DNA from: Nocardioides sp. JQ2195
GTDB lineage: Bacteria > Actinomycetota > Actinomycetes > Propionibacteriales > Nocardioidaceae
Reading direction: 5' to 3'
Length of the DNA: 64,000 bases
NCBI RefSeq assembly: GCF_012272695.1
Contig: NZ_CP050902.1
Span: 868,001 to 932,000, forward strand
This document shows, piece by piece, positions 1 to 11,755 of this stretch. How positions within the stretch are numbered: the stretch's first letter is position 1; each line of letters starts with the position of its first letter. A model generated the notes under the pieces. That model was not told the origin of the DNA, searched no databases, and was given only the letters and a program-made list of their open reading frames with translations. The position numbers were made by a program, and so were the translations under genes.

Positions 1-2695
<2,695 letters not shown>

Positions 2696-2699
2696 GGTC

Positions 2700-3227
2700 A
2701 TGGGCGTGTCGACCATCGGAGTTGCCATCGCCATCCCGGAGCCCTGGGCCTCGCAGCTGCAGGACTACCGGACGGCGATCGGTGACACCACCGCCACTCG
2801 CATCCCGACGCACATCACGTTGGTCCCTCCGACCGAGTGCGATGACCTCGACCTGGTCGAGGAGCACCTCTCCGGCGTCGCTGCGCAGACGACGGACTTC
2901 CCCGTGCACCTGCGTGGCACCGGGACCTTCCGCCCGGTGTCGCCCGTGGTCTTCGTCGGCGTCGTCGAGGGCATCTCTGCCTGCGAGCGCCTGGCCGACG
3001 CCGTGCGCCGGGGGCCGCTGGCCAGCGAGCTGGCCTTCCCCTACCACCCGCACGTGACCATCGCCCATCACCTCGACGACGTCGCCCTCGATCGTGCGTT
3101 CACCGAGCTGGCGGGGTTCGAGTGCCGCTTCACCGCTGAGGAGTTCCACCTCTACGTCCACGACGACGAGATCGGATGGCAGGTGGACCGCTCGTTTGCC
3201 CTCACCGGCGATGACGTGGTGATCTGA
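2700..3227 (+). CDS. 2'-5' RNA ligase / cyclic phosphodiesterase family protein
   Basis: A 175-residue protein of the 2H phosphoesterase superfamily. Both catalytic H-x-(T/S)-hydrophobic motifs are visible: THITLV (about residues 36-41) and HVTIAH (about 118-123). These enzymes open or hydrolyse 2',3'-cyclic phosphates of RNA or small nucleotides; the substrate here cannot be told. The frame is open upstream inside trpS, but the ATG at 2700, 4 bp after the trpS stop, gives a family-length protein. It sits between trpS and the yihY-like gene with gaps of only a few bases, so the three probably form one transcript. Confidence 0.85.
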   Translation: MGVSTIGVAIAIPEPWASQLQDYRTAIGDTTATRIPTHITLVPPTECDDLDLVEEHLSGVAAQTTDFPVHLRGTGTFRPVSPVVFVGVVEGISACERLADAVRRGPLASELAFPYHPHVTIAHHLDDVALDRAFTELAGFECRFTAEEFHLYVHDDEIGWQVDRSFALTGDDVVI

Positions 3228-3232
3228 CCCCT

Positions 3233-4393
3233 GTGGCCTCACTGAAGGAACGACTTGACGTTCGCATCACGCGCCTGCGTGCCCAACGCCCGATCTTCGA
3301 CCACGTCGTGCGGATGGTCCAGCACTTCGGCGAGGTGAAGGGGAACCTGCAGGCCGGGGCGGTCACCTACTTCGGCTTCCTGTCGTTCTTCCCGATCCTC
3401 GCGCTCGCCTTCTTCGTGATCGGTTGGGTGGCGAAGGTCTACCCCGACGCCCAGGACAACCTCACCGAGGCGATCGGCGAGGTGCTGCCCGGGATGCTCG
3501 GTGACGGCAAGGGTCAGATCTCCCTGGAGTCGATCCAGGACTCCGCCGGAGCCGTGGGGATGATCGGTCTGGTCGGTGTTCTCTACGCGGGCCTGGGTTG
3601 GTTGTCGGGCATGCGCGAGGCGCTGCTCGTGATGTTCGAGACTCCGCAGCGCGAGCAACCCAACTTCGTGGTGGGCAAGGTGCGTGACCTGGTCTCACTC
3701 GGCCTGATCGGGCTGGTGATGATGGTCAGCGTCGCGGTGTCGGGGATCATCTCGCGCTTCTCCGAGCAGCTGCTCGACCTGCTCGGCCTCGGTGTCGGGC
3801 TCTCCCCGCTCCTGCTGGTGATCTCGGTCGCGGTCGGCGTCGGCGCGAGCGCGGTGCTGTTCTTCGCCCTGTTCAAGCTGCTGGCGGATCCGGACGTTCC
3901 CCGCGCGTCGCTGTGGTCGGGCGCGTTGCTCGGCGCCCTCGGCTTCGAGATCCTCAAGCAGCTGTCCACGTTCTTGATCGCCTCCACGAAGTCGCAACCG
4001 GCATTCCAGGCATTCGGCATCGCGTTGATCCTGGTGGTCTGGATCAACTACTTCTCCCGTGTCGTCATGTATGCCGCCGCCTGGGCCTACACGTCGCGTC
4101 GGGCGCGTGCTTCCCGATCGGGCATGCAGCAGGGCCACGTCGCCAAGGTGGTCGCAGCACCCGACGTGCCTGGGGGACCGTCTGGCGGTGCCGGTGGCCC
4201 CGTCGGACAGTTCGTCGGAGCGGGCGCCGACAGGCGCGGTGTGGGCGGGCGCGGTGTGGGCGGGCGCGGTGCGGGCGGGAGTGCGCCTGGCGCCCGGGAT
4301 GGCAGGGGCGTCAGCCCGAAGGCCGCCTTCGCGGCCGGGGGAGCCGCCATGCTGGCCGTGATCGCGGCCGTACGCCGACGTCCGAAGGGTTAG
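3233..4393 (+). CDS. YihY/virulence factor BrkB family membrane protein
   Basis: A 386-residue integral membrane protein. The family start pattern GNLQAGAVTYFGFLSFFPIL (about residues 37-56) is clear, followed by about five further hydrophobic segments and the conserved QAFGIALILVVWINY region (about 258-272). The exact function of the family is unsettled. The GTG start at 3233 lies 5 bp after the preceding stop. The C-terminus is unusual: after about residue 320 it becomes Gly/Arg/Ala-rich, with repeated GRGVGG units (DNA repeat of about 15 bp near 4235-4280), and ends in a short hydrophobic stretch and RRRPKG. The tail is probably cytoplasmic and disordered. Confidence 0.9.
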   Translation: MASLKERLDVRITRLRAQRPIFDHVVRMVQHFGEVKGNLQAGAVTYFGFLSFFPILALAFFVIGWVAKVYPDAQDNLTEAIGEVLPGMLGDGKGQISLESIQDSAGAVGMIGLVGVLYAGLGWLSGMREALLVMFETPQREQPNFVVGKVRDLVSLGLIGLVMMVSVAVSGIISRFSEQLLDLLGLGVGLSPLLLVISVAVGVGASAVLFFALFKLLADPDVPRASLWSGALLGALGFEILKQLSTFLIASTKSQPAFQAFGIALILVVWINYFSRVVMYAAAWAYTSRRARASRSGMQQGHVAKVVAAPDVPGGPSGGAGGPVGQFVGAGADRRGVGGRGVGGRGAGGSAPGARDGRGVSPKAAFAAGGAAMLAVIAAVRRRPKG

Positions 4394-4415
4394 GCAGCCA
4401 CAGACACGGTCGGAC

Positions 4416-4434
4416 GAGCCGACTCAGTCGGCTC
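4416..4434. terminator. short hairpin between convergent genes
   Basis: GAGCCGAC-TCA-GTCGGCTC forms a perfect 8-bp stem with a 3-nt loop. It lies between the ends of the yihY-like gene (+) and the orphan gene at 4433-5047 (-) and overlaps the stop codon of the latter. There is no T-run, as is common in high-GC actinobacteria. It could act in both directions. Confidence 0.45.
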
Positions 4435-5047
4435 AGGCCCTGCCGTCGCGCTCGTTGACCCCCACCCACGGATTGTTCAACCGCGCGCGAGGCAGGATCG
4501 TCCAGGGTCGGCCCCGTGGGGTGATGAGGATGCGGTGGTGCAGCCCCTCGTACCAGTCGTCCGGTGGACCGAGGCGCAGGCTGGTGGAGGTGTCGGTGGC
4601 CGATTGTCGGGCGCCCAGAATCGTGGCGCCGACGACCACGAAGCCACCGCAGGTGGCGAGCAGGGGCATCGGGACGCCGTAGGTGGCTCGCGCGACCAGC
4701 ACCAGGCGGGTCTGCCACCCCATGTGCCAGCCATCCGAGATCGAGTCGCGACGTGCGTCGTCCTCCTGGTGGGCGGTGAACCGGACGATGTCCGGAGCAC
4801 CGAACCACAACCGCAGCACGAAGGTGCCCTTGTCCAGGGGGTGGGGGAGCGTGCCCTCGGTGAGCGGTTCGCGGATCAGGTCGCGGATCGTCCGGCGTCG
4901 GTAGAGCAAGGAGCCCCGCGTGCGGATGGCTTCACCCGCGACGCCTGCGGCCAATGCGCGACGTACCGAGGTTCGTGGCAGTCCCGTGACGGCCAACATG
5001 TCAGCAGCCTCCCGTGCGGTCGCGTAGGGATGCCGCTCGATGCCCAT
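4433..5047 (-). CDS. conserved-looking hypothetical protein with N-terminal HTH-like region
   Basis: 204 residues if translation starts at the ATG at 5047, which has GGAGGA 7 bases upstream. An ATG at 5080 has no ribosome site. Residues about 8-50 (YATAREAADMLAVTG...VRRALAAG) look like a helix-turn-helix/excisionase-type fold. A central hydrophobic stretch (LVLVARATYGVPMPLLATCGGFVVVGATILG, about 112-142, quoted in two parts by its ends LVLVARATYG and VVVGATILG) may be a membrane or buried segment. The C-terminus, DDWYEGLHHRILITPRGRPW, is hydrophilic. I do not recognise a family. It is convergent with the yihY-like gene, and its upstream region is the flank of the IS256 insertion. Confidence 0.6.
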   Translation of the reverse strand: MGIERHPYATAREAADMLAVTGLPRTSVRRALAAGVAGEAIRTRGSLLYRRRTIRDLIREPLTEGTLPHPLDKGTFVLRLWFGAPDIVRFTAHQEDDARRDSISDGWHMGWQTRLVLVARATYGVPMPLLATCGGFVVVGATILGARQSATDTSTSLRLGPPDDWYEGLHHRILITPRGRPWTILPRARLNNPWVGVNERDGRA

Positions 5048-5276
5048 GTCTGAGTCCTCCACTTCCGCTCGCTGCGTCATCGGCGAGCGTAGAGCGGTGT
5101 AGCGCAGGGTGTGGGTCCACCTGAGCCAGCCTGTGGAAACAGGCGTGAATTCCGTGCAACCAGATGCGGATCCCCGCCCAGACCGTCGTGGACGGGTCGC
5201 CCGGTGCTCCAGACCGAAGCCTCCCGCGCCCTGACCGCGCCGGCCCAACTGGGCCGTCGTCCTCTATCACTGGGTC

Positions 5277-5312
5277 CGGTCGGGGGTCAAGTCCCAGGTA
5301 GTGGTGTAGCGC
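5277..5312. repeat. left target duplication and left inverted repeat of the IS256-family element
   Basis: 5277-5284 is the 8-bp direct repeat CGGTCGGG, found again at 6704-6711. 5285-5312 is the 28-bp terminal repeat starting GGTCAAGTCCC and ending TAGTGGTGTAGCGC. It pairs with 6676-6703 with only a few mismatches (terminal base, positions 3-4, and two further in), and its inner 14 bases are identical. Confidence 0.85.
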
Positions 5313-6703
5313 TGCGTTCTCCTTGCTGAAGGATCAGGCAGTCAATACGGGCAGGTCATCAGCTCCGATCTCGGGCTCGGTGGTGGGGACGATGGTGACC
5401 CGGCAGCGGGTCAGGACCTCGAGTCCCAGGTAGCGGCGGCCCTCGGCCCATTCGTCGCTCTGCTCGGCCAGGACGGCACCGACCAGGCGCACGATGGCGT
5501 CACGGTTGGGGAAGATCCCGACCACGTCGGTGCGACGACGGATCTCACGGTTGAGCCGTTCGGCGGGGTTGTTGGACCAGATCTGGGTCCACACGTCCTT
5601 CGGGAAGCTGGTGAACGCCAAGATGTCGGCCCGGGCAGCATCGAGGTGTTCAGCGACAACGGGTAGCTTCTCGGTGACGTAATCCAGCAGCCGGTCGAAC
5701 TGGGCGTGCACCGCCGTGGTGTCGGGCTGGTCGTAGACCGAGTGCAGCATCGCCTTGACCGCCGGCCACATCGACTTCGGGCAGATGCTCATCAGGTTCG
5801 CCGCGTAGTGGGTGCGACAGCGTTGCCAGGATGCGCCCGGGAGGTTGGCGGCGACGGCCTCGACCAGACCGGCTTGCGCGTCGCTGGTGACGAGCCGGAC
5901 GCCGCTCAGGCCGCGGGCGACCAGGTCGGCGAAGAACTCGTTCCAGGCGGTCCTGGTTTCGGCGGTGGCGACTCGGATGCCGAGGACTTCGCGGTGGCCG
6001 TCGGCGTTGACGCCGGTGGCGACCAGGGCGACGGCGTTGATGACTCGGCCGCCTTCGCGGACCTTCATCGTCAGCGCGTCGGCCGCTACGAAGGTGAACG
6101 GGCCGGCATCGTCGAGGGGGCGGTGGCGGAACTGCTCGACAGTCTTGTCGAGGTCGGTCGCCATTCGGCTGACTTGGGACTTCGACAGGGAGTCGATGCC
6201 CAACGTCTTGACCAGCTTGTCCATCCGCCTGGTGCTAACCCCTGCGAGGTAGCAGTCCGCGACCACGGTGATCAGGGCAGCTTCGGAACGCTTGCGGCGC
6301 TCGAGGAGCCACTCGGGGAAGTAGGAGCCCTGCCGCAGCTTGGGGATCGCGACATCGATCGTGCCGACGCGGGTGTCGAGGTCGCGGTGGCGGTAGCCGT
6401 TGCGCTGGGTCGTGCGGCCCGGGCTAGGCCGTCCCCACTCGGCACCGACCACGGCGTCGGCATCAGCAGAGAGAAGGGCGTTGATCATCGTCTGCAGCAT
6501 CTGCCGCATCAGGTCCGGGCTGGCTTCGGTCAGGGCTTCGCTGAGCAGGCCGGCAGGGTCGACAATGTGTGGAGCGGTCATCGTGATGTTCCGTTCGAGA
6601 GATCTGTGGAAGGTGAACTCGAAGGATCACGCGGTGGCCGCGTCTACGTCCACGACCGGGACAATCTCGGCGACCGCGCTACACCACTATCGGGGACTCA
6701 ACT
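5285..6703 (-). mobile_element. IS256-family insertion sequence, complete
   Basis: A 1419-bp element with 28-bp imperfect terminal inverted repeats, a single transposase gene on the minus strand and an 8-bp target duplication, all as expected for IS256-family elements. The transposase frame is open and the catalytic residues are present, so the copy looks intact. It lies between the orphan gene at 4433-5047 and the sdh terminator. The joined flanks show no interrupted gene, so it probably landed in intergenic DNA. Confidence 0.92.
5334..6581 (-). CDS. IS256-family transposase
   Basis: A 415-residue DDE transposase, typical length for the family. The DDE set is visible: first Asp in FVAADALTMKVR (about residue 168), second Asp in VTSDAQAGL (about 235), then the C-x-x-H of CRTHYAANL, and Glu in SNNPAERLNREIRRR (about 342). 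The N-terminal zinc/HTH region contains RTTQRNGYRHR and ends in IPKLRQGSYFPEWLLERRKR, the 'mutator' family hallmark. The ATG at 6581 follows a short leader inside the right inverted repeat region. No frameshift or stop is seen, so the enzyme should be functional. Confidence 0.95.
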   Translation of the reverse strand: MTAPHIVDPAGLLSEALTEASPDLMRQMLQTMINALLSADADAVVGAEWGRPSPGRTTQRNGYRHRDLDTRVGTIDVAIPKLRQGSYFPEWLLERRKRSEAALITVVADCYLAGVSTRRMDKLVKTLGIDSLSKSQVSRMATDLDKTVEQFRHRPLDDAGPFTFVAADALTMKVREGGRVINAVALVATGVNADGHREVLGIRVATAETRTAWNEFFADLVARGLSGVRLVTSDAQAGLVEAVAANLPGASWQRCRTHYAANLMSICPKSMWPAVKAMLHSVYDQPDTTAVHAQFDRLLDYVTEKLPVVAEHLDAARADILAFTSFPKDVWTQIWSNNPAERLNREIRRRTDVVGIFPNRDAIVRLVGAVLAEQSDEWAEGRRYLGLEVLTRCRVTIVPTTEPEIGADDLPVLTA

Positions 6704-6711
6704 CGGTCGGG
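6676..6711. repeat. right inverted repeat and right target duplication of the IS256-family element
   Basis: 6676-6703 is the inverted copy of 5285-5312 (reads GCGCTACACCACTA, then GGGGACTCAACT). 6704-6711 is CGGTCGGG, identical to 5277-5284. Confidence 0.85.
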
Positions 6712-6905
6712 CCGTCTCCCGGCCACAGAAGGCTCGATTGGACCCAGTGGCGCGAGTGAATGGATCGGGTGGGCCGAGTGTGAAGAGTGGTATGGCCCAA
6801 GCGGGGCGGAGCGGGTAGTGCTCGAGGAGGGGCATTGAAATGCCTGACGGGGCGTTCCGGCGACAGCCGGAACGCCCCGTCGAGGGTGAGACCAGGGAAC
6901 TCTGC
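6712..6905. other. non-coding stretch between IS element and sdhB end
   Basis: I see no gene here. Apart from the strong hairpin at 6848-6879 (listed separately) the stretch has no clear promoter or repeat. With the IS right end it makes a 324-base gene-free region between the transposase start and the sdhB stop. Confidence 0.6.
6848..6879 (-). terminator. strong terminator hairpin of the sdhCAB operon
   Basis: A perfect 14-bp stem (CGGGGCGTTCCGGC paired with its complement) with the 4-nt loop GACA, 26 bp beyond the sdhB stop. On the minus strand it is followed by TCAGGCATTTCAATG, with only a short T-run. Position and symmetry make it the likely end of sdhCAB transcription. Confidence 0.85.
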
Positions 6906-7649
6906 TCAGAGGCCGTGCTGCATGGCCGTGCGCAGGTCCTTGTTGAGCTGGGAGATCACGTCGAGCGGGATCTCCTTCGGGCAGGCAGCGGTGCACTCAC
7001 CGATGTTGGTGCAACCGCCGAAGCCCTCGTGGTCGTGCTGGGCAACCATGTCGACGACGCGGGTGTCGCGCTCCGGCTGGCCCTGGGGCAGCGAGCCCAG
7101 GTGGGTGATCTTCGCACCGAGGAACAGCGATGCCGAACCGTTCGGGCAGGCGGCCACGCAGGCGCCACAGCCGATGCAGGTGGCGACGTCGAACGCGCGG
7201 TCGGCCTTGGCCTTCTCGACCGGCAGGTTGTTGGCCTCAGGGGCGGAACCGGTGTTCGCCGAGATGTAGCCGCCCGACTGGATGATCCGGTCGAACGCGG
7301 AACGGTCGACCACCAGGTCCTTGAGCACCGGGAACGGCTCCGCGCGCCACGGCTCGACGGTGATCGTCTCGCCGTCCTTGAACGAGCGCATGTGCAGCTG
7401 GCAGGTCGTGGTGACCTCCGGACCATGCGCCTGGCCGTTGATCATCAGGCTGCACATGCCGCAGATGCCCTCGCGACAGTCGGAGTCGAAGGCGACCGGG
7501 TCCTCGCCCTGCTCGTTGAGGTTCTCGTTGAGCAGGTCGAGCATCTCGAGGAACGACATGTCCTCGGACACTCCGTCGAGCTCGTACTTCTGCATCGCGC
7601 CCTTGGTGGCCGCGTTGGCCTGGCGCCAGATGTTGAGAGTGATCTTCAC
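6906..7649 (-). CDS. sdhB: succinate dehydrogenase iron-sulfur subunit
   Basis: Carries electrons from the SdhA flavin to the membrane anchor in complex II. 247 residues. Cluster ligands are visible: 2Fe-2S Cys at about 58, 63, 66 and 83 (CREGICGMC...C); then [13 protein letters not shown] (about 158-170) and [16 protein letters not shown] (about 213-228) for the 4Fe-4S and 3Fe-4S clusters. The GTG start at 7649 overlaps the sdhA stop as GTGA, so translation is coupled. The frame is open upstream inside sdhA, but the family begins with [10 protein letters not shown] as here. Last gene of sdhCAB, followed by a strong hairpin. Confidence 0.97.
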   Translation of the reverse strand: MKITLNIWRQANAATKGAMQKYELDGVSEDMSFLEMLDLLNENLNEQGEDPVAFDSDCREGICGMCSLMINGQAHGPEVTTTCQLHMRSFKDGETITVEPWRAEPFPVLKDLVVDRSAFDRIIQSGGYISANTGSAPEANNLPVEKAKADRAFDVATCIGCGACVAACPNGSASLFLGAKITHLGSLPQGQPERDTRVVDMVAQHDHEGFGGCTNIGECTAACPKEIPLDVISQLNKDLRTAMQHGL

Positions 7650-9655
7650 TTGTAGCTCCGTGCCTTCATCTCGATGGCTTCGTAGGACAACGACTCCTTG
7701 TGGAGCACCGGCATGTGGCCGTCCTCGCCAGCCCATTCCCAGGCGGCGACGTAGGCGAACTCCTCGTCGATGCGCTCGGCCTCGCCGTCCGCCGTCTGGG
7801 ACTCGGCACGGAAGTGCCCGCCACAGGACTCGCGCCGGTTGAGGGCGTCGATGCACATCAGCTCACCGAGCTCGAAGAAGTCGGCCACCCGGCCGGCCCG
7901 CTCGAGGCTCTGGTTGAGGCTCTCCGCGGTGCCGAGCACCTTCACGTTCTTCCAGAAGTCGGCCTTCAGCGCGCGGATCTTCTCGATCGCGAGCGTCAAC
8001 CCCTCCTTCGTGCGCTCCATGCCGCAGTACTCCCACATCAGGTGCCCGAGCTCCTTGTGGTAGCTGTCGACCGAGCGGGTGCCGTTGACGGTGAGGAAGT
8101 GGTTGATCCGCTCCTCCACGTCCTTCTTGGCCTCCACCACGGCGGGGTGTGACTCGTCGATCCGCTCGTGGCTGTCGGCCAGGTAGTTCGCGATCGTGTA
8201 GGGCAGCACGAAGTAGCCGTCGGCCAGGCCCTGCATCAGCGCCGAGGCACCGAGCCGGTTCGCGCCCTGGTCGGAGAAGTTGGCCTCGCCGGCCACGAAC
8301 AGGCCCTTGACGTTGCTCTCGAGGTCGTAGTCGACCCACAGGCCACCCATGACGTAGTGCACCGCCGGGTACACGCGCATCGGGACCTCGTACGGGTTCT
8401 CCGCCGTGATCTGCGCGTACATGTCGAACAGGTTGCCGTACTTCGTCTCGACAGCATCACGGCCGAGGCGCTTGATGGCGTCGGCGAAGTCGAGGTACAC
8501 ACCACGGCGTACGCCGTCGACCTCGGGACCGACACCGCGGCCGTCGTCGCACATGTACTTCGCCTGGCGGGAGGCGATGTCGCGGGGGACCAGGTTGCCG
8601 AACGCCGGGTAGATCCGCTCCAGGTAGTAGTCGCGGTCCTCCTCGGGGATGTCGCGCGGGTCCTTGGCGCAGTCTTCCTTCTTCTTCGGCACCCAGATGC
8701 GACCGTCGTTGCGCAGCGACTCCGACATCAGGGTCAGCTTCGACTGGTTCTCGCCGGAGACCGGGATGCAGGTCGGGTGGATCTGCGTGTAGCAGGGGTT
8801 GCCCATGTAGGCGCCCTTGCGGTGCGCACGCCACGCAGCGGTGACGTTGGAGCCCATCGCGTTGGTGGAGAGGAAGTAGACGTTGCCGTAACCACCGGTC
8901 GCCAGCACGACCGCGTCACCGAGGTGCGTCTCGATCTCGCCGGTGACCATGTCGCGGACGATGATGCCCTTGGCCCGGGGCTGTCCAGAATCGTCGTCGA
9001 CGACAACCAGCTCCAGCATCTCGTGGCGCGTGTGGGTGGTGACGGTGCCGGCGGCGACCTGGCGCTCGAGCGCCTGGTAGGCGCCGATCAGCAGCTGCTG
9101 GCCGGTCTGGCCGCGGGCGTAGAAGGTGCGGGAGACCTGCACACCACCGAACGAGCGGTTGTCGAGCAGGCCGCCGTACTCGCGGGCGAACGGGACGCCC
9201 TGGGCGACGCACTGGTCGATGATGTTGGCCGAGACCTCCGCGAGACGGTAGGAGTTCGACTCCCGCGAGCGGAAGTCGCCACCCTTCACCGTGTCGTAGA
9301 AGAGGCGGTAGACCGAGTCACCGTCGTTGCGGTAGTTCTTCGCCGCGTTGATGCCGCCCTGGGCGGCGATCGAGTGGGCCCGGCGCGGGGAGTCCTGGTA
9401 GCAGAAGCTCTCCACCTGGTAGCCGGCCTCGCCGAGCGTGGCGCCTGCGGCGGCGCCGGCAAGCCCGGTGCCGACGATGATCACCTTGATCTTGCGACGG
9501 TTGGCCGGGTTGACCAGCTTGGCGTGGGCCTTGCGCTCCTCCCAGCGGGTGGGGACGGAGGCCTCGGCCGGTGCCTTGGTGTCCGCGATCGCGTCACCGA
9601 GGGTGAAGAAGCCAGCGGCGTCGCTGGACGGGGCATGGGTCTGGGTTTCAGTCAT
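7646..9655 (-). CDS. sdhA: succinate dehydrogenase/fumarate reductase flavoprotein subunit
   Basis: Oxidises succinate to fumarate with covalently bound FAD. 669 residues, in line with the long-type SdhA found with a single-gene cytochrome b558 anchor. Visible features: FAD Rossmann motif [11 protein letters not shown] (about 56-66), the [15 protein letters not shown] segment with the flavin-linking His (about 94-108), the substrate-loop region [13 protein letters not shown], and [17 protein letters not shown] near 450. The start at 9655 is the ATG of MTETQTHAP. It lies 16 bp after the sdhC stop and overlaps sdhB by 4 bases at its own end. Confidence 0.97.
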   Translation of the reverse strand: MTETQTHAPSSDAAGFFTLGDAIADTKAPAEASVPTRWEERKAHAKLVNPANRRKIKVIIVGTGLAGAAAGATLGEAGYQVESFCYQDSPRRAHSIAAQGGINAAKNYRNDGDSVYRLFYDTVKGGDFRSRESNSYRLAEVSANIIDQCVAQGVPFAREYGGLLDNRSFGGVQVSRTFYARGQTGQQLLIGAYQALERQVAAGTVTTHTRHEMLELVVVDDDSGQPRAKGIIVRDMVTGEIETHLGDAVVLATGGYGNVYFLSTNAMGSNVTAAWRAHRKGAYMGNPCYTQIHPTCIPVSGENQSKLTLMSESLRNDGRIWVPKKKEDCAKDPRDIPEEDRDYYLERIYPAFGNLVPRDIASRQAKYMCDDGRGVGPEVDGVRRGVYLDFADAIKRLGRDAVETKYGNLFDMYAQITAENPYEVPMRVYPAVHYVMGGLWVDYDLESNVKGLFVAGEANFSDQGANRLGASALMQGLADGYFVLPYTIANYLADSHERIDESHPAVVEAKKDVEERINHFLTVNGTRSVDSYHKELGHLMWEYCGMERTKEGLTLAIEKIRALKADFWKNVKVLGTAESLNQSLERAGRVADFFELGELMCIDALNRRESCGGHFRAESQTADGEAERIDEEFAYVAAWEWAGEDGHMPVLHKESLSYEAIEMKARSYK

Positions 9656-9671
9656 GTTCTTGGATCAGCCC

Positions 9672-10373
9672 TTAGTCGACGATGCCGAGGAGGATGGACA
9701 GCGGGACCAGCGCAAAGCCGCCGGCGATCACCACGGCGAGGAATACGCCGGCGAAGTTCGCACGGGCTCGGCTCTTCGCGTTGTTGGTGAGGCCGAGGGT
9801 CTGGCAGGCACTCCACACGCCGTGGCGCAGGTGCATCGCCAGGGCGCCCATCGCGAGCAGGTAGATCACGGTGACCCACCACGTCTCGGGCTGGAAGGAG
9901 CTCACCACCCGGTCGTACGGCGAGTCCTTGTCGCCGTTCACGTTGATGGTCCGCGTGGTGAAGTGCAGCAGGTGGAAGATCACGAACAGCAGCAACGTCA
10001 CCCCGCCCCAACGCATCATCTTCGAGCTGAGGGTCGCAGCCACGGCCTTCTTCACGACGTACTTCTGGGTGCGTGCCTTGCCGGCACGGGCCCAGAGCGT
10101 GAACGCCGCGTAGGCGTGACCGACGAGCGACAGCAGGAGCACCGCGCGGATCACCCACAGCAGACCTTCGTAGGGGAGCATCGGCTCCCCGAAGGTGCGC
10201 AGGTGGTGCGCGTACTCATCGAAGGCTTCCTGGCCGGCGAAGACCTTGAGGTTGCCGTACATATGGAGCAGCACATAGCCGATGAAGACCAGGCCGGTGA
10301 CGGCCATGAGGAGCTTCAGCGCGATCGTGGATCGCGTCGACCGGCTGCCTTTCACGAGAGTCGGAGTTGCCAC
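9672..10373 (-). CDS. sdhC: succinate dehydrogenase cytochrome b subunit (b558 type)
   Basis: Single membrane anchor of complex II, 233 residues with about five hydrophobic helices (around residues 20-40, 70-90, 120-140, 165-185 and 207-228). Heme-ligand type histidines sit in LLHMYGN, LVGHAYAAF, FHLLHFTTR and MHLRHGVWSA, the pattern of the SdhC b558 family that needs no separate SdhD. The GTG start at 10373 lacks a clear ribosome site. First gene of sdhCAB, so the promoter must be between 10374 and the divergent-free gap up to 10456; a TAGGTT element (minus strand, 10418-10423) is a possible -10 box, but no good -35 box is seen. Confidence 0.93.
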   Translation of the reverse strand: MATPTLVKGSRSTRSTIALKLLMAVTGLVFIGYVLLHMYGNLKVFAGQEAFDEYAHHLRTFGEPMLPYEGLLWVIRAVLLLSLVGHAYAAFTLWARAGKARTQKYVVKKAVAATLSSKMMRWGGVTLLLFVIFHLLHFTTRTINVNGDKDSPYDRVVSSFQPETWWVTVIYLLAMGALAMHLRHGVWSACQTLGLTNNAKSRARANFAGVFLAVVIAGGFALVPLSILLGIVD

Positions 10374-10456
10374 GAAGGCACGGTACCGCCCGAAAGGGCC
10401 TCTTTGCTGCGAAGGTGAACCTAACCCCGTGTGAGATCCGTTTCGTTACCCGTCAG

Positions 10457-11731
10457 TCACCGTTCACCCCGCGGTCGTCCACCACGGTCGTCCACCACGG
10501 GGCCGCTCACCGTCAGCGCCGCGATGGCGGTGGTGGCCGGAACCGCCAGCACCAGGCCGATCGCCGAGGCGAGAGTGCGCATCACCTCGGCAGCGATGTT
10601 CTCGTCGTACAACGTGTCCAGCAACGGCCGGTCATAGAGGGAGAGCAGCATCAGGACGGCGAGCGCGGTGCCGGCATAGGCGAAGACGATCGTGTAGATC
10701 GTCGAGGCGATGTGGTCGCGCCCGATGCGCATGCCGCTGGTGAAGAGCTGCATGCGACTCATCCGCGGAGCCGCGGCGCGCAGCTCCCACACCGCCGACG
10801 ACTGGGTGATGGTGACGTCGTTGAGCACGCCGAGACCGGCAATGATCACCGCGCAGGTGAGCAGGCCGCGGAAGTCCAGGTCGGGCGCATTGAGCATGAG
10901 GTACTCGTTGCCCTCGTCGCTCACGCCACTGAGCCGGGCGGCCCGGACTCCCCAGATGCCCAGGGCCGTGATGATGCCGATGCCGACCAGGGTTCCCGCC
11001 AGGGCGGTGCTGGTCCTGGTCGAGAGCCCGTGCGTCAGGTAGAGCACCACGAACATGATCGCGCTCGCCCCGACGAGTGCGACACCCACGCCGGAGCCGC
11101 CCTCGAGCAGCGCCGGCAGCATGAACCTGGCGACCACGAACCCGGCGAAGCCCAGGCCGAGCAGGGCCATGATGCCGCGCAGCCGAGCGACCAGCGCCAC
11201 GACCAGGACGAAGACGAGCGTCATGGCACCGAGCGGGAAGTCGCGCTGGGTGCCGACCCAGCCGTACGTCGCCTCGCCGGCGCCCGTCGGGATCCTCGCC
11301 AGCTTCACGTCGTCGCCCGCACCCAGCCCCGACTTGGCGACGTACGGCGGCACCTGCACCACCACCTCGTCCCCGTCGACGGTGGCCGTGAGCTCGTTGC
11401 AGTGCTCCGGGAAGGGCTCGTTCTCCCCTGGGGGAATGGACGGGTCCGCGATGATCACCGGGCAGGGTTCGCTGACCGACACCACCTTGGCCGACGGGAA
11501 GGTGGTGCCCTCGGCGGCGTACTGCACGGCCTCGGGGCGGTCGCCGTCGCCGGGCCACATCATCACGAGGCCGACGACCGTGCCGAGTGCGACGAGCACC
11601 AGCCCGCCGAGGAGCAGGATGCGGGGGAGGGCGCCGACCTCGACGTCGGGGACCTCCCCGCCGTGCGAGTGCCCGGGGCCGGGACCCTGGTCTGGAACCG
11701 GTCCACGAGACCGGGAGTGTGCGCCGCCCAT
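10457..11731 (-). CDS. YibE/F family membrane protein
   Basis: 424 residues. One N-terminal membrane helix (about 37-58) is followed by an extracytoplasmic part with CPVIIADPS...CNELTATVDGDEVVVQVPP. Then come about seven membrane helices containing the YibE/F core (LLGLGFAGFVVARFMLPALL, GVLNDVTITQSSAVWEL, RIGRDHIASTIYTIVFAYAG). The family is conserved in actinobacteria and firmicutes without a proven function. The N-terminus is His/Gly/Pro-rich (GPGPGHSHGGEVP), possibly cytoplasmic metal-binding or just disordered. Start is the ATG at 11731. It ends just upstream of sdhC on the same strand. Confidence 0.9.
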   Translation of the reverse strand: MGGAHSRSRGPVPDQGPGPGHSHGGEVPDVEVGALPRILLLGGLVLVALGTVVGLVMMWPGDGDRPEAVQYAAEGTTFPSAKVVSVSEPCPVIIADPSIPPGENEPFPEHCNELTATVDGDEVVVQVPPYVAKSGLGAGDDVKLARIPTGAGEATYGWVGTQRDFPLGAMTLVFVLVVALVARLRGIMALLGLGFAGFVVARFMLPALLEGGSGVGVALVGASAIMFVVLYLTHGLSTRTSTALAGTLVGIGIITALGIWGVRAARLSGVSDEGNEYLMLNAPDLDFRGLLTCAVIIAGLGVLNDVTITQSSAVWELRAAAPRMSRMQLFTSGMRIGRDHIASTIYTIVFAYAGTALAVLMLLSLYDRPLLDTLYDENIAAEVMRTLASAIGLVLAVPATTAIAALTVSGPVVDDRGGRPRGER

Positions 11732-11755
11732 GCGGGAATCCTGCCGGATGCGTGG

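Noticed and set aside
5048-5276. Gene interrupted by the IS element
   Set aside because: Rejoining the flanks at the duplicated CGGTCGGG gives no continuing open frame with protein-like composition.
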